From assembly GCF_019967995.1 (NCBI RefSeq), contig NZ_CP065377.1:1550001-1614000 (forward strand): a stretch of 64,000 nt of DNA, given 5' to 3'. Under the pieces are notes generated by a model that made no database searches, was not told the origin of the DNA, and was given only the letters and a program-made list of their open reading frames with translations. Of this stretch, positions 53,995 to 62,435 are shown in pieces. Numbering within the stretch: the first letter of the stretch is position 1; each line of letters opens with the position of its first letter. Both the position numbers and the translations under genes were made by a program. The DNA is from Faecalibacterium prausnitzii. Its GTDB lineage: Bacteria; Bacillota; Clostridia; Oscillospirales; Ruminococcaceae.

Positions 53995-56160
53995 TCAACC
54001 AGCTTTTGCCGCAACTATTTCAACTCGTACCGCTTGCTGAGATAGGTGCTTCAGATTGCTTTTCTCCCACCGCATCCCGATGGCATCCAGCTTTCCAATC
54101 CGCTCCTCTGTCAGAACCGCGCAGCTTTTTTCAGGATTCTGGCGGGTATACCGCTGCCGCTTGACCCAATTTCCGAGGTTGTAACCGCCCGGTGACACAT
54201 ATTCTGCTGGAACGTTCAGGTCGCCGTGGGCATCAAAATAGCGCTTTGCCTCCTGATACCCCTCGTTCCACTTGCGGTCATTGCGATTGCCCCAGTACAT
54301 CCCGATCCGGCTGAGCCGCTCGACCTGCTCGTCTGTCAGTTTTCCTTTCGGGTACGCCCATTGCTGGCTTGCTACCCATTGCCCCAGCCGTTCACCAGCC
54401 GCTGTCACATAGGAACGTGGGATATTCAGGTTGCCGTTTTCCTCATAATAAGCCGCAGCCAGCGCATAAGCCTTTTCCCACTTGGCATCGAAAATGTTCC
54501 ACACCATGCCGATCTCATCAAGCTGTGCGATGCGTTCTTCCTTCAGTCGGCCGTTCAGCTTTTGCTGCCGGGTCTTGATGATCCACTGTCCTAAGGGATA
54601 GCCGTCCGGATCCACATACTTTCCGGGCACCATCAGGTTTCCGTAGGTGTCGTGGTATTTCTTTGCGACCTCAAATCCGTGCTGCCACGCAATTTCCTTC
54701 CGGTTGCCCCAGACCATGCCGATGCTGTCCAGCCGTTGAATCTGTTGTTCGGTCAGGATGCCTTGAATTTGTCCCTCGCGCACACGACGCTGAGTGACCA
54801 GCCACACGCCAAGGCTCAGACCGCCGGGCGTGGTATACAGTTTCGGGACATTCAGGTTGCCGTGTTCCGCATAGTAGATGCTTGCCTCGGAGAAGTAGTG
54901 CTCCCAACCGGACGAAAGGCTCGCTTGCAGCTGCTCGAACAGCACCCGGCAATCGTGCACTTGCTCGATGACCTCAAACCGTTCGGTCACAATCTTGTCG
55001 CCCTCGCCGTTGGCATAGAGCCGGTGGACCGCCTCCTGCATCTCGCCTTGCAAACCGGAAATACTGGTCAAGCCCTCGAAATTGTTGACAACATCTAGGA
55101 TAAGTGGTGTCGTATTATCACCAGCGGTCAGGGCACGTCCGATCTGCTGCTTGTAGATAATGGGCGAAATCGTTGGTCGGAACAGGATGACCCCGGAAAT
55201 TCCCTCCACATGGACGCCCTCGTTAAGCATATCGATGCAGAACAGCAGCTTGAGCCGGTCACTGGTATCAGTTTTGAAGTCGGCAAACGCCTTGTCCGTG
55301 TTAGGGTCATCCGAGTAAGCCTGATACACCACCACATTTGAGTTGACCCCGGCGAACCACTCCGGCACATGGGACACCATTTCGTCCATATGCTCTTTGT
55401 TGGCGCAGAAGACGATGTACTTGCCAGACTTATTTGTGATATGATGGGCAAAGACCCTGTCCAAGCCGTCCGCCTGCTCCAGTGCCCGGCGCAAGGCATC
55501 CAGATATTTCTGATTCACATCCTGAATGCCCGGTGTCCGCAGGTTATCCACCCGCGCCTGATACTTTGCAAGGGCTTTCTGGTACTGATAAACCGTGGTC
55601 ACATATTTCGGGGCAGGCAAAATGCCCCTGACGACTGCTTCGCCAAGGGTCATGTCGCTCGCCGTATGCCCATCAAAGAGCTCTTCGGCCATGTCACGGT
55701 TATTATCCAGATACCGGATGTTTGTTGCCGTCAGCCCCAGAAGCTTTGCCTCCGGGCACAACTTTAATAAAGCCACCGTGCTTTCGCCCCAGCATTCCGC
55801 ACCGGCACGGTGGAATTCATCGAGTATAATATAGGCAGGCTTCTGCGCTGCTATTTCGTCCAGCTGTGCCTGCGCACAGCACATCAGTTTGGCGTAGGTA
55901 TAAAAGTGAACGTTTGCCCGCGGAAAATCCGGGTCGTTCCTTTTCAGGCTTTCCAGCTGGGTCTTGAAGATATATTCACTGGGAGAAAGCCAGAGCACGA
56001 CCTTCTCCGGGTTGTCCTCGATCAGCTTGAACGCAATGTAGCTCTTTCCGGTACCGGTGGGATGAACAATGGCAGCTTTGCCATACTGGTCCATCATCCG
56101 GACTGCCGCATGATATGCTTTTTCATTGTGCTCAAACAGACGCAATGCCACTCTGCTCAC
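53995..56160 (-). CDS. DEAD/DEAH-type helicase with four helicase-associated repeats
   Basis: This 721-residue protein has Walker A PTGTGKS (34-40), a DEFH box (IILDEFHRAG), a second RecA domain with QQIGRAL, and after residue 440 four copies of a ~65-residue helicase-associated module, each with a 'GNL.VP..Y....G..LG.W' core and ending '..L..IGM.W'. Such proteins are common in accessory regions of gut Firmicutes and their function is not settled. The start is a GTG after GGGAAGGGGT. It has a good promoter and reads toward the sugar transferase gene. Confidence 0.85.
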   Translation of the reverse strand: MSRVALRLFEHNEKAYHAAVRMMDQYGKAAIVHPTGTGKSYIAFKLIEDNPEKVVLWLSPSEYIFKTQLESLKRNDPDFPRANVHFYTYAKLMCCAQAQLDEIAAQKPAYIILDEFHRAGAECWGESTVALLKLCPEAKLLGLTATNIRYLDNNRDMAEELFDGHTASDMTLGEAVVRGILPAPKYVTTVYQYQKALAKYQARVDNLRTPGIQDVNQKYLDALRRALEQADGLDRVFAHHITNKSGKYIVFCANKEHMDEMVSHVPEWFAGVNSNVVVYQAYSDDPNTDKAFADFKTDTSDRLKLLFCIDMLNEGVHVEGISGVILFRPTISPIIYKQQIGRALTAGDNTTPLILDVVNNFEGLTSISGLQGEMQEAVHRLYANGEGDKIVTERFEVIEQVHDCRVLFEQLQASLSSGWEHYFSEASIYYAEHGNLNVPKLYTTPGGLSLGVWLVTQRRVREGQIQGILTEQQIQRLDSIGMVWGNRKEIAWQHGFEVAKKYHDTYGNLMVPGKYVDPDGYPLGQWIIKTRQQKLNGRLKEERIAQLDEIGMVWNIFDAKWEKAYALAAAYYEENGNLNIPRSYVTAAGERLGQWVASQQWAYPKGKLTDEQVERLSRIGMYWGNRNDRKWNEGYQEAKRYFDAHGDLNVPAEYVSPGGYNLGNWVKRQRYTRQNPEKSCAVLTEERIGKLDAIGMRWEKSNLKHLSQQAVRVEIVAAKAG

Positions 56161-56179
56161 CCCTTCCCGCGATAAAGGG

Positions 56180-56200
56180 GTATCCTCTACAGTGAAAATG
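56180..56200 (-). repeat. Inverted repeat, left copy, flanking the decayed integrase
   Basis: This 21-base sequence is the inverse of 57605-57625 with a single mismatch. It lies in the leader of the helicase gene and includes one arm of a local repeat (TATCCTC/GAGGATA, 56181-56207). Confidence 0.7.
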
Positions 56201-56243
56201 GAGGATACCGATCTTTTGACGTTGTTGTCTGAATTCTCTTCTT

Positions 56244-56272
56244 ATTTTATCATGGTTATATCTGGGATTCAA
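56244..56272 (-). promoter_or_regulatory. Promoter of the helicase gene
   Basis: On the minus strand TTGAAT (56267-56272) and TAAAAT (56244-56249) are 17 bases apart, about 85 bases before the GTG start. Confidence 0.65.
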
Positions 56273-56433
56273 TAGGTATCTCAACAAATATATCCAATTT
56301 GACCTTAGAAAAACACCTCATAAGCCAAAACTTTATTGCACCTTGCCCAGTTCTGCATGAAAAATCCAGCTAAAAAGAGAGTGGACAAAATAAGTGGTCA
56401 GATGGGTGTCTAAGCTATAAGGAGGAGACAGCA

Positions 56434-57545
56434 ATGGCACGACGGGGAGAAAATATTCGCAAACGCAAGGATAGTCGGTGGGAAGGCCGGTACATAAAAG
56501 CGCGTACATCGGAAGGCAAATTCAGTGGGCTATGTCTACGGAATGGTCTATGCAGAGGTCAAACGAGTGCTGATCCAGAAAAAAGCGGAGGCGGGCATCT
56601 ATAACCTAAAAGGACCGACCTGACCTTTGAAGCATTGGCCGAGGTGTGGCTGCACTCCCTGCGGAACAGTATAAAAGAATCCACCTATGCGCATTATTCG
56701 TACACACTGCATAAATATCTTCTCCCGGTTTGAGCAAAGTGCCCGTTGTATCCCTTGAGGAGAGCTTTTTGGAGCAGGCCATGCAGCAGATCATTGCTCC
56801 TGCAGATGCCGCGCACAAACCGCTGGGAAACTCTTCTGCACGGGAATGTCTCTCGATGCTACGCCGTATCTGCAAGTATGCCACGCATTTACGCTTAATC
56901 CGTCCAATGGAGCTGGAAGTAGCGCTGCCAAAAGCCACCGATAAAATTTCTTCGCTTCTCTCCCGGCGGAGCAACAGCGGCTTTATCAGTATGTACAGGC
57001 GAACCCCACGCCTCGAAAAATCGGCTTACTATTAGGGCTGGAATTGGGACTCCGCATTGGTGAGATCTGCGGCCTGCAATGGGGCGATTTCGACCTGAAA
57101 CTTGGAACGCTGAAGATCAGCCGGACAGTCTGCCGAATTTCCTGCGGAAACGGGCATACAAAGGTGGTCATCCAAACGCCTAAAACCCGCACCTCCCGCC
57201 GGAAATTCCAATCCCGAAACAGCTGCTTATGATGCTGAAAAAGCTGCACGGAAATGCCAGCTATTCTACATGGTTTCTATCTGGCAACGAGTCCAAACCC
57301 ACAGAGCCACGATGCTATCGGAAAAGTATCAAGGCATATCTGAAACAGGCGGCTGTCCGGCAAGTACGCCCGCACGCACTGCGTCATACTTTTGCTACCA
57401 CCTGTCTGCAAGCGGGGTGCGATGTAAAGACCCTCAGCGAATTGTTGGGACACGCTAATGCAAACATTACCTTGCAGCGCTATGTGCACTCTGACCTGAC
57501 CGAAAGCGCCGGGAGATGAACCGGATATTCTCCATCAGGTGTCTA
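56434..57545 (+). pseudogene. Tyrosine integrase broken by several frameshifts
   Basis: The reading starts MARRGENIRKRKDSRWEGRY, typical of Tn916/ICE-type integrases, and jumps frame near 56525 (to GYVYGMVYAEVKRVL), near 56620 (to DLTFEALAEVWL), near 56735, near 56960 and near 57200. Catalytic-domain pieces are still readable: LGLELGLRIGEICGL, HALRHTFATTC, LLGHANANI and the tyrosine in QRYVHSD. At least five frame changes and a stop make it inactive. It suggests that part of this accessory region was once an integrative element. Confidence 0.85.
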
Positions 57546-57604
57546 TAAATGGTAGAAGGGCGCTGAATCTGATGGAATAACGCATGATTTGGGCCGCTGT
57601 CTTT

Positions 57605-57625
57605 CATTTTCACTGTGGAGGATAC
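57605..57625 (+). repeat. Inverted repeat, right copy, flanking the decayed integrase
   Basis: Inverse of 56180-56200 with one mismatch; key core CACTGTGGAGGATAC. The pair encloses about 1.4 kb holding the tyrosine integrase remnant. Confidence 0.7.
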
Positions 57626-57747
57626 TTTTTTATTTTTCGGTCATCATTTTCTTAACGCAAAAAGACCCCCGCCGATCACATTTCTGTGAAAGACAGAGGC
57701 CTTCTGCTGCTAGATTCAATTCGGTCTGGGGAGATGGAACAACTATC

Positions 57748-57999
57748 TCATTCTACCGAATCAGTGTCCCCTTCCAGATTTTTAACCACCCCCGGTGTGT
57801 CTAACATGGCGTTTTCCTGCTCCATTCGAAGGCGTACTGCCTCCATGATGTATTCAGTCAAACTTTGCCCCGCTTTTTGGGCCGCCATCTGAACAGCCTC
57901 CTTGTTGGGGAAGACATCCATCCGAACGTCAAGAACAATCCGCTGGTATGTCTTATCGTTAAATTTCCGTTTGCTGGCTGTGCTTGTTTTTCCGCTCAT
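57748..57999 (-). CDS. Ribbon-helix-helix-type small protein, probable antitoxin or repressor
   Basis: The ATG at 57999 gives 83 residues: a basic N-terminus (SGKTSTASKRKFNDK), a strand YQRIVLDVRMD, then helices EAVQMAAQKAG and LTEYIMEAVRLRMEQE, the Arc/MetJ-like ribbon-helix-helix plan. An acidic tail ends it. No toxin gene is adjacent. Two palindromes upstream (58061-58138) are candidate operators. A longer reading to 58215 crosses those palindromes and is unlikely. Confidence 0.65.
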   Translation of the reverse strand: MSGKTSTASKRKFNDKTYQRIVLDVRMDVFPNKEAVQMAAQKAGQSLTEYIMEAVRLRMEQENAMLDTPGVVKNLEGDTDSVE

Positions 58000-58060
58000 C
58001 CTCGCACCAACTTTCTTTTGACTTTTATAGGTATTATAACACATATCTGTCATTTGTCTA

Positions 58061-58075
58061 TCTCGTACGAGTATG
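58061..58075. promoter_or_regulatory. Palindromic operator candidate, site 1
   Basis: TCTCGTACGAGTATG contains the perfect 10-bp palindrome CTCGTACGAG (58062-58071). It lies between the RHH gene (minus) and the gene starting at 58216 (plus), close to TATTATAAC, a likely minus-strand promoter part. Confidence 0.6.
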
Positions 58076-58123
58076 TATTTTGCACAGATATTTGTACTTT
58101 TCTTTGGTGAATATTCCGTCTTG

Positions 58124-58138
58124 CATACTCGTACGAGA
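58124..58138. promoter_or_regulatory. Palindromic operator candidate, site 2
   Basis: This is the exact inverse of site 1 (CATACTCGTACGAGA), 66 bp away centre to centre. Two inverted identical sites in a divergent promoter region suggest cooperative binding of a repressor, with the neighbouring RHH protein as the first candidate. Confidence 0.6.
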
Positions 58139-58215
58139 CGCTGTATACTCATGCCATCGGGAACACCCGTTCTCACATCCGACCATTCACCAACGATTTG
58201 AAGAGAGGTACACAC

Positions 58216-58491
58216 ATGAGCATCAACGTTTTACTGACCCTTGTCGAGCAGTACAAGGAGGCCGCCCAACTGATCGAGGCCGCACAGGCTGAACAGGAAC
58301 AGCTGAAGATCCAGATCCGCGAGGCCCTTGCAGAGCGCTCCACCAACTATCTGGAAGTAGGCTGCCACAAAGTCCGCCTGTCCGATTTCTCCAGCACCCG
58401 ACTGGACAGCAAAGCCATCAAGGCCGTGGCTCCCGACCTGTATGACCAGTATAGCAAAACGGTCTCCGGCACCCGCTTGAGCATCACCTGA
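58216..58491 (+). CDS. Small helical protein of unknown function
   Basis: The ATG at 58216 follows GAGAGGTACACAC and gives 91 residues. A coiled-coil first half (EQYKEAAQLIEAAQAEQEQL) is followed by a strand-rich end with VRLSDFSSTRLDSKAIKAV and YSKTVSGTRLSIT. Similar end sequences occur in small proteins on phages and conjugative elements near recombination genes. No function can be given. It is divergent from the RHH gene and is followed by a terminator. Confidence 0.7.
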   Translation: MSINVLLTLVEQYKEAAQLIEAAQAEQEQLKIQIREALAERSTNYLEVGCHKVRLSDFSSTRLDSKAIKAVAPDLYDQYSKTVSGTRLSIT

Positions 58492-58554
58492 AAAGAAAAG
58501 CCCCATACAGCGCCGACCGACCAAAGCTGACGTTGTATAGAGCCCACAACACCC

Positions 58555-58599
58555 GCCGGGGCGGGCTACACCAATATTATACCTGTCCCGGCCTTTTTT
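58555..58599 (+). terminator. Terminator after the small helical protein gene
   Basis: GCCGGG (58555-58560) pairs with CCCGGC (58587-58592), followed by CTTTTTTA. The loop is long, so strength is moderate. Confidence 0.5.
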
Positions 58600-58623
58600 A
58601 TCAATAGAAAGGTTCGAAAAATC

Positions 58624-59286
58624 ATGAAACAGACTGTCAAAACCTCCCGCGCTGCTGGTCAGCTGGAAAAAATGTTCCGGGAGCTCAACAAGCACTACTT
58701 TGCAGGCAAGCTGCCTGAGCCCATCATCAGCCTGAAAAAGACCCCGTCCGCATACGGTCATATCACTTGCTCCAAGGTCTGGCAGGCAGGCGGCGAGAAC
58801 AAGTACGAGATCAATATTTCGTCGGCTACCCTTGACCGTCCCATCGAGGAGACCGCTTCCACCCTTTTGCATGAGATGGTGCACGAGTACTGCATGGAGA
58901 CCGGCATCAAGGACACCAGCAACAACGGGGTCTACCACAACCGGCGCTTTAAGGAGCAGGCAGAGACACACGGGCTGACCGTCGACCACCACGAAAAGTA
59001 TGGCTGGACCATTACGAGCCCGTCCGAAGAGCTACTGGACTTCATCATCTTCCAAGGCTGGCAGGACATCCAGATGGGTGAACGGCTGGCATGGTCGGAT
59101 ATGGCAGGCACCGGAGCAGGCAGCAAGGCACCCGGTAGCAGGCAGACCGGAGCGCCGAAACCTCCCAAAGCAAAGAGCAGTACCCGGCGGTGGGTATGTC
59201 CCAAGTGCGGCACCATCATCCGGAGTACCAAGGAAGTGCGGGTCATCTGTGCGGACTGCATGGAGCTGTTCGTGAAGGCCGACTAA
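58624..59286 (+). CDS. SprT-like zinc metalloprotease with C-terminal zinc ribbon
   Basis: This 220-residue protein has an SprT-type start (LEKMFRELNKHYFAGKLPEP), the zinc protease site HEMVH (His83, Glu84, His87), a third ligand region near YHNRRFKEQAE, and a C-terminal ribbon with CPKCGTII and CADC. A Ser/Gly/Pro-rich linker joins the two. SprT-like proteins in other organisms cut DNA-protein crosslinks; on mobile elements their role is open. GAAAGGTTCGAAAAATC precedes the ATG. Confidence 0.82.
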   Translation: MKQTVKTSRAAGQLEKMFRELNKHYFAGKLPEPIISLKKTPSAYGHITCSKVWQAGGENKYEINISSATLDRPIEETASTLLHEMVHEYCMETGIKDTSNNGVYHNRRFKEQAETHGLTVDHHEKYGWTITSPSEELLDFIIFQGWQDIQMGERLAWSDMAGTGAGSKAPGSRQTGAPKPPKAKSSTRRWVCPKCGTIIRSTKEVRVICADCMELFVKAD

Positions 59287-59333
59287 ATCATAGCAGGACA
59301 GAGAGCGAGGGCACGAGTGAGAGTAGTGCCGGA

Positions 59334-59353
59334 TTTAAAAGTGCACTCGTAAA
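59334..59353. promoter_or_regulatory. Shared upstream motif, copy 1 (before the XRE gene)
   Basis: TTTAAAAGTGCACTCGTAAA stands about 55 bases before the XRE start. Its core AGTGCACT is a palindrome. It matches 59709-59728 at 18 of 20 positions. Confidence 0.55.
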
Positions 59354-59407
59354 GACAGAGATTCGCCGGGCTGTGAGAGGACGCCCATTATTTAAAGGAG
59401 AGCAGCT

Positions 59408-59608
59408 ATGACCATTATATCAGAACGTTTGCAGCATCTGCGCCTGACGCACGGCTATACTCAGACCGACCTTGCACGAACCATGGGAGTGAGCCGCCGG
59501 GCAGTCTACGCATGGGAGCACGATAAATGTCCCGAAATTCCCCATCTGATCCAGCTCGCTCAATTCTATCAAGTGCCGACCGATTATCTGTTGGGGCTGA
59601 CTGAGTGA
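59408..59608 (+). CDS. XRE-family DNA-binding regulator
   Basis: This 66-residue protein is a bare Cro/CI-type helix-turn-helix: RLQHLRLTHGYTQTDLARTMG and VSRRAVYAWEHDK form the two core helices, and LAQFYQVPTDYLLGLTE is the usual end. GGAGAGCAGCT precedes the ATG. A 20-bp motif shared with another upstream region suggests that it controls itself and the genes at 59822 onward. Confidence 0.88.
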   Translation: MTIISERLQHLRLTHGYTQTDLARTMGVSRRAVYAWEHDKCPEIPHLIQLAQFYQVPTDYLLGLTE

Positions 59609-59708
59609 GAGGTGTGCCCCGCTACCGGATGCCTTACCGGAGACTTTTTGCCCGCGACAGTGCGGTCATCCATCAGTTCGCGCGCCCAGCAGCAAAAAAG
59701 CTCCACAT

Positions 59709-59728
59709 TTTAAAAGTGTACTTGTAAA
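59709..59728. promoter_or_regulatory. Shared upstream motif, copy 2 (before the small membrane protein gene)
   Basis: TTTAAAAGTGTACTTGTAAA stands about 95 bases before the next start codon. Two mismatches separate it from copy 1, one of which breaks the palindromic core. Confidence 0.55.
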
Positions 59729-59821
59729 TCCACTTTATTGGACACATTGTTTGGTAGACTTCAGGTACAGCAAACCTAAAATGCAAAAGTAAACACACTT
59801 CAAAACGCAGGAGGAGCTATT

Positions 59822-59989
59822 ATGAGCCGCAAATGTGACCATGATTGGTTTGACCATTATATGATGTACAGCATGATGAGCAATAAAAGCGGCGGAGGCA
59901 ATATTGGTTGTGGCCCCATACTTACACTCATCGGTTTGGGGTTGATGGTATTCAGCATCCTGAACTATATCGCAGAAATTGCAGCCTGA
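59822..59989 (+). CDS. Small one-helix membrane protein
   Basis: This 55-residue frame begins MSRKCDHDWFDHYMMYSMM and contains a membrane segment (ILTLIGLGLMVFSILNYI). It has an excellent ribosome site, GGAGGAGCTATT, before the ATG. The N-terminus is rich in Met, His, Asp and Cys. No family recognised. The next gene starts 14 bases later, so both are probably cotranscribed. Confidence 0.65.
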   Translation: MSRKCDHDWFDHYMMYSMMSNKSGGGNIGCGPILTLIGLGLMVFSILNYIAEIAA

Positions 59990-60003
59990 TGGGAGGAAAA
60001 GGT

Positions 60004-60189
60004 ATGGCGGAGAATAATAAGTTCATCGTCAAAATTATCGACCACGATAATAATAACTCTATTCTACAAGAACTCAGTTACCAGACGAGAGAACGAGCTG
60101 AAGAGTTCAAACGAATTTCTGACCGTGCTTATGGTAAACTTTTAGGTGAAAACCAGACCAGAATCACGACTGAGATTTTTGAGCTCTAA
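60004..60189 (+). CDS. Small soluble protein of unknown function
   Basis: This 61-residue protein starts at the ATG at 60004 after GGGAGGAAAAGGT. It begins MAENNKFIVKIIDHDNNNSI, then LSYQTRERAEEFKRIS and ends ITTEIFEL, a small alpha/beta pattern. No family recognised. The ribosome site and close spacing to the previous gene support it. Confidence 0.6.
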   Translation: MAENNKFIVKIIDHDNNNSILQELSYQTRERAEEFKRISDRAYGKLLGENQTRITTEIFEL

Positions 60190-60952
60190 CACAGCACGTC
60201 CTGGGGCATAGCATAAAACCGCCGTAATTTAATAACCAACCCCAACACAAATGCTCTGCCGCTCAGACACGAGTAGCAGGGCTCCTTCTATTTTATACAG
60301 TATTCAGTCAGAAAGTGAACTTAAAGAGCCGCGTTTAATATCAGCCAGCACACATCCCGGCGGATTTTCGATTTGATTATGAGGCTCCACGAAATTGTGG
60401 GGGAACAGTTTCATTCGACCACTTTTGGTCACGGATAACATGTTTGAGCACCGTCTGCATTTGTCCAAAATTGGACACACCTTTCTTAATGGAGTCAGTC
60501 TAAGCGACCTCATCTGAACTTATGTCGTGACAGGTGCGTACTGTTTGGTACAGGGTCGTGTATGGCGATTCTATCAGCGCAACAAAGCGCGTCTTGACCC
60601 ATTGAGCTCGACTTTCACTTTGAAAGTTGAAGTCAAAAACCCAACGCAGATTCGTCAGATTTATGTTTACAGTTTGCGTGGCGTCATGGAGATCTGCCGA
60701 TTCAGCACCCAGCCCAAGGCAAACGCCTTTATAGACTGTATATACCATGTTATCATCCAACCAAGCACTCCGCTGACGCGTTCCTATCCCCTGCTATACC
60801 CCTGCCGGTTCACGCCGCCGTGCCGTTGCGACGCATTTCAGCACTTAACGACGTATTTAGACGCTTTTCGCCAGGTTTGGCATGTTTTGCGTTACATTTA
60901 TTTCGAACAGGATGGAACTGATCCAAATATATGTAATAGGAATGATGTCAAA
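60190..60952. other. Gap upstream of the Spo0A-like gene
   Basis: Open frames exist on both strands, but none has a ribosome site or a recognised family. A perfect small hairpin TGTCCA-AAAT-TGGACA lies at 60462-60477. The + frame running into the next gene from 60527 is open but has no start with a ribosome site before 60953, so an upstream fusion domain remains possible. Confidence 0.4.
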
Positions 60953-61312
60953 ATGGTTACTTCCGATTTGTCCGCCCGTATCAATGATGTACTGCGCTAC
61001 GTCGGGATCACCCGCAACATGAACGCCTACATGATTCTATCACAAGCCCTGACGCTAATTGCCGAGGATGAAGACCGCCTGCGAGCCGTAGAGAAAGAGA
61101 TCTACACGCCCATTGCCGATAAAACTCTGCGCGGGCCCAGAGCAGTCCAAAGCACGGTCCGCCGGGCATCCAAGGTCGCATGGGATTTCTTCCCCGATCG
61201 CGTACAGGAGCTGGCTGGCTATCCTTTGAACGGTCGCCCATCTGCTGTGACCATGCTTGAGCTGCTCTATAATGGTGTCGCTCGCTATGACGATCTTTCT
61301 ATTCTGAAATAA
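60953..61312 (+). CDS. Orphan Spo0A C-terminal DNA-binding domain protein
   Basis: The ATG at 60953 has AGGAAT nine bases before its spacer and gives 119 residues. The sequence follows the Spo0A effector domain: INDVLRYVGITRNMNAYMIL, an internal EKEIYTPIADKT (as in 'LYP.IA.KF'), the recognition region RAVQSTVRRASKVAWDFFPD and LNGRPSAVTMLELL. There is no receiver domain. It could compete for or act on Spo0A-type sites, or regulate the element itself. The open frame extends upstream, so a longer product is not excluded. Confidence 0.78.
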   Translation: MVTSDLSARINDVLRYVGITRNMNAYMILSQALTLIAEDEDRLRAVEKEIYTPIADKTLRGPRAVQSTVRRASKVAWDFFPDRVQELAGYPLNGRPSAVTMLELLYNGVARYDDLSILK

Positions 61313-61327
61313 GCGCCCTTCAACAGC

Positions 61328-61366
61328 AACACCCCGCTACTCTATGCCGAGCAGTGGGGTGTTTTT
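61328..61366 (+). terminator. Terminator after the Spo0A-like gene
   Basis: AACACCCCGCTACTC (61328-61342) pairs with GAGCAGTGGGGTGTT (61349-61363) with two G-T type pairs, followed by TTTTT. Confidence 0.82.
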
Positions 61367-62250
61367 GTATCTTGATTCGATTTCAACCGTTACCAGGTTG
61401 GTAAGAGTTAATCGCAAAAAAGCGAAATACCGTAAAATTATTTGTCAAAATCTGCACAGTGTCATAGAAAGCCGTCATGTACTATGCGGAGTTTTGTACA
61501 GCCCTCAAATCGAGGGCTACTGCGAAATACCGACTCCTCCTCTGAGCTCTATTGAAGTGTCCCCATTTTGACGACAGTTGAACCTTTACCAGTTTGACTA
61601 ATGTTTATTGATCGTATCATCGACAGAATATGCTTCTCATCAGTCACTTTGACTACTGAGCCTTTGAACCTGCATCAAGTTGAGCCATGTTGCAGGGGTG
61701 TCGCTCTGACCCACTCCCTTTTGGACGGCGTAAAAATCCGCCCACGAAAATAGTTACGGAAATATCCGTATGTAAATTTGGCGGCCGAAAATTGAGCTAC
61801 GAAACAGTATCCACGACGTATACAGCCTTATATTGAATCAGCGATAATACGTCATATTCAATTCGAAGTGCACTTTTCACTCGTGTTAATCCAGATAGAG
61901 TAACGATTTGTGACGTCATCCGCCGGGCAGACGCTTTCTTGTTTCTCAATATTCGACGCATCATCGTATTTTCTTAACAAACTGAGAATCAACATTATTT
62001 TGATTATTTCGAAGAAGCACCATATATTTTGACGATAAATCGAATCATTATGACACATTCGCTGTCGCTCATCAACTCCAATCTTGAAAAAGCTTACAGG
62101 TTCGCTTCGTCAAGATTTCCGTTAACGTGTTCATGATAACTGAGCGTTTCCGCCCATCCTCATTCTTCGGACGTTCGAAAGCACTCAGCTATCATTCCAC
62201 GCAGAATAGAATTTGTCAATAAAAGACGCTTCCATTCTTAATCATCCACA
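61367..62250. other. Long stretch without a recognised gene
   Basis: No frame here has family features. Seen instead: AACCGTTACCAGGTTG (61385-61400) and AACCTTTACCAGTTTG (61581-61596), 14 of 16 identical; TTTGACTA twice (61593, 61648); and a small hairpin CCCTC-AAATC-GAGGG near 61502. This might be a control or replication region, or decayed DNA. Confidence 0.35.
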
Positions 62251-62286
62251 ATAAAAGCCCGGCCACTCAAATCAGTAGCCGAGCTT
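62251..62286 (-). terminator. Terminator downstream of the right-hand helicase
   Basis: On the minus strand AAGCTCGGC (62278-62286) pairs with GCCGGGCTT (62255-62263) and is followed by TTTTAT. It lies 150 bases after the helicase stop. Confidence 0.65.
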
Positions 62287-62435
62287 CCATAATCGATATG
62301 CGTACATTTTTCGCTTTATTGTATAGTGTAGTGAATTTTATGCGCATCTTACTTCTTTGTTGCTCTGTGACATTGTGCAATTTTTCGTGTAGTTTCTATA
62401 GTATCGGCACGCGTTTTTGCACATTTTGTCGATCA

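Noticed and set aside
60304..60760. Two minus-strand frames before the Spo0A-like gene
   Set aside because: They have no ribosome site, family feature or neighbour on that strand.
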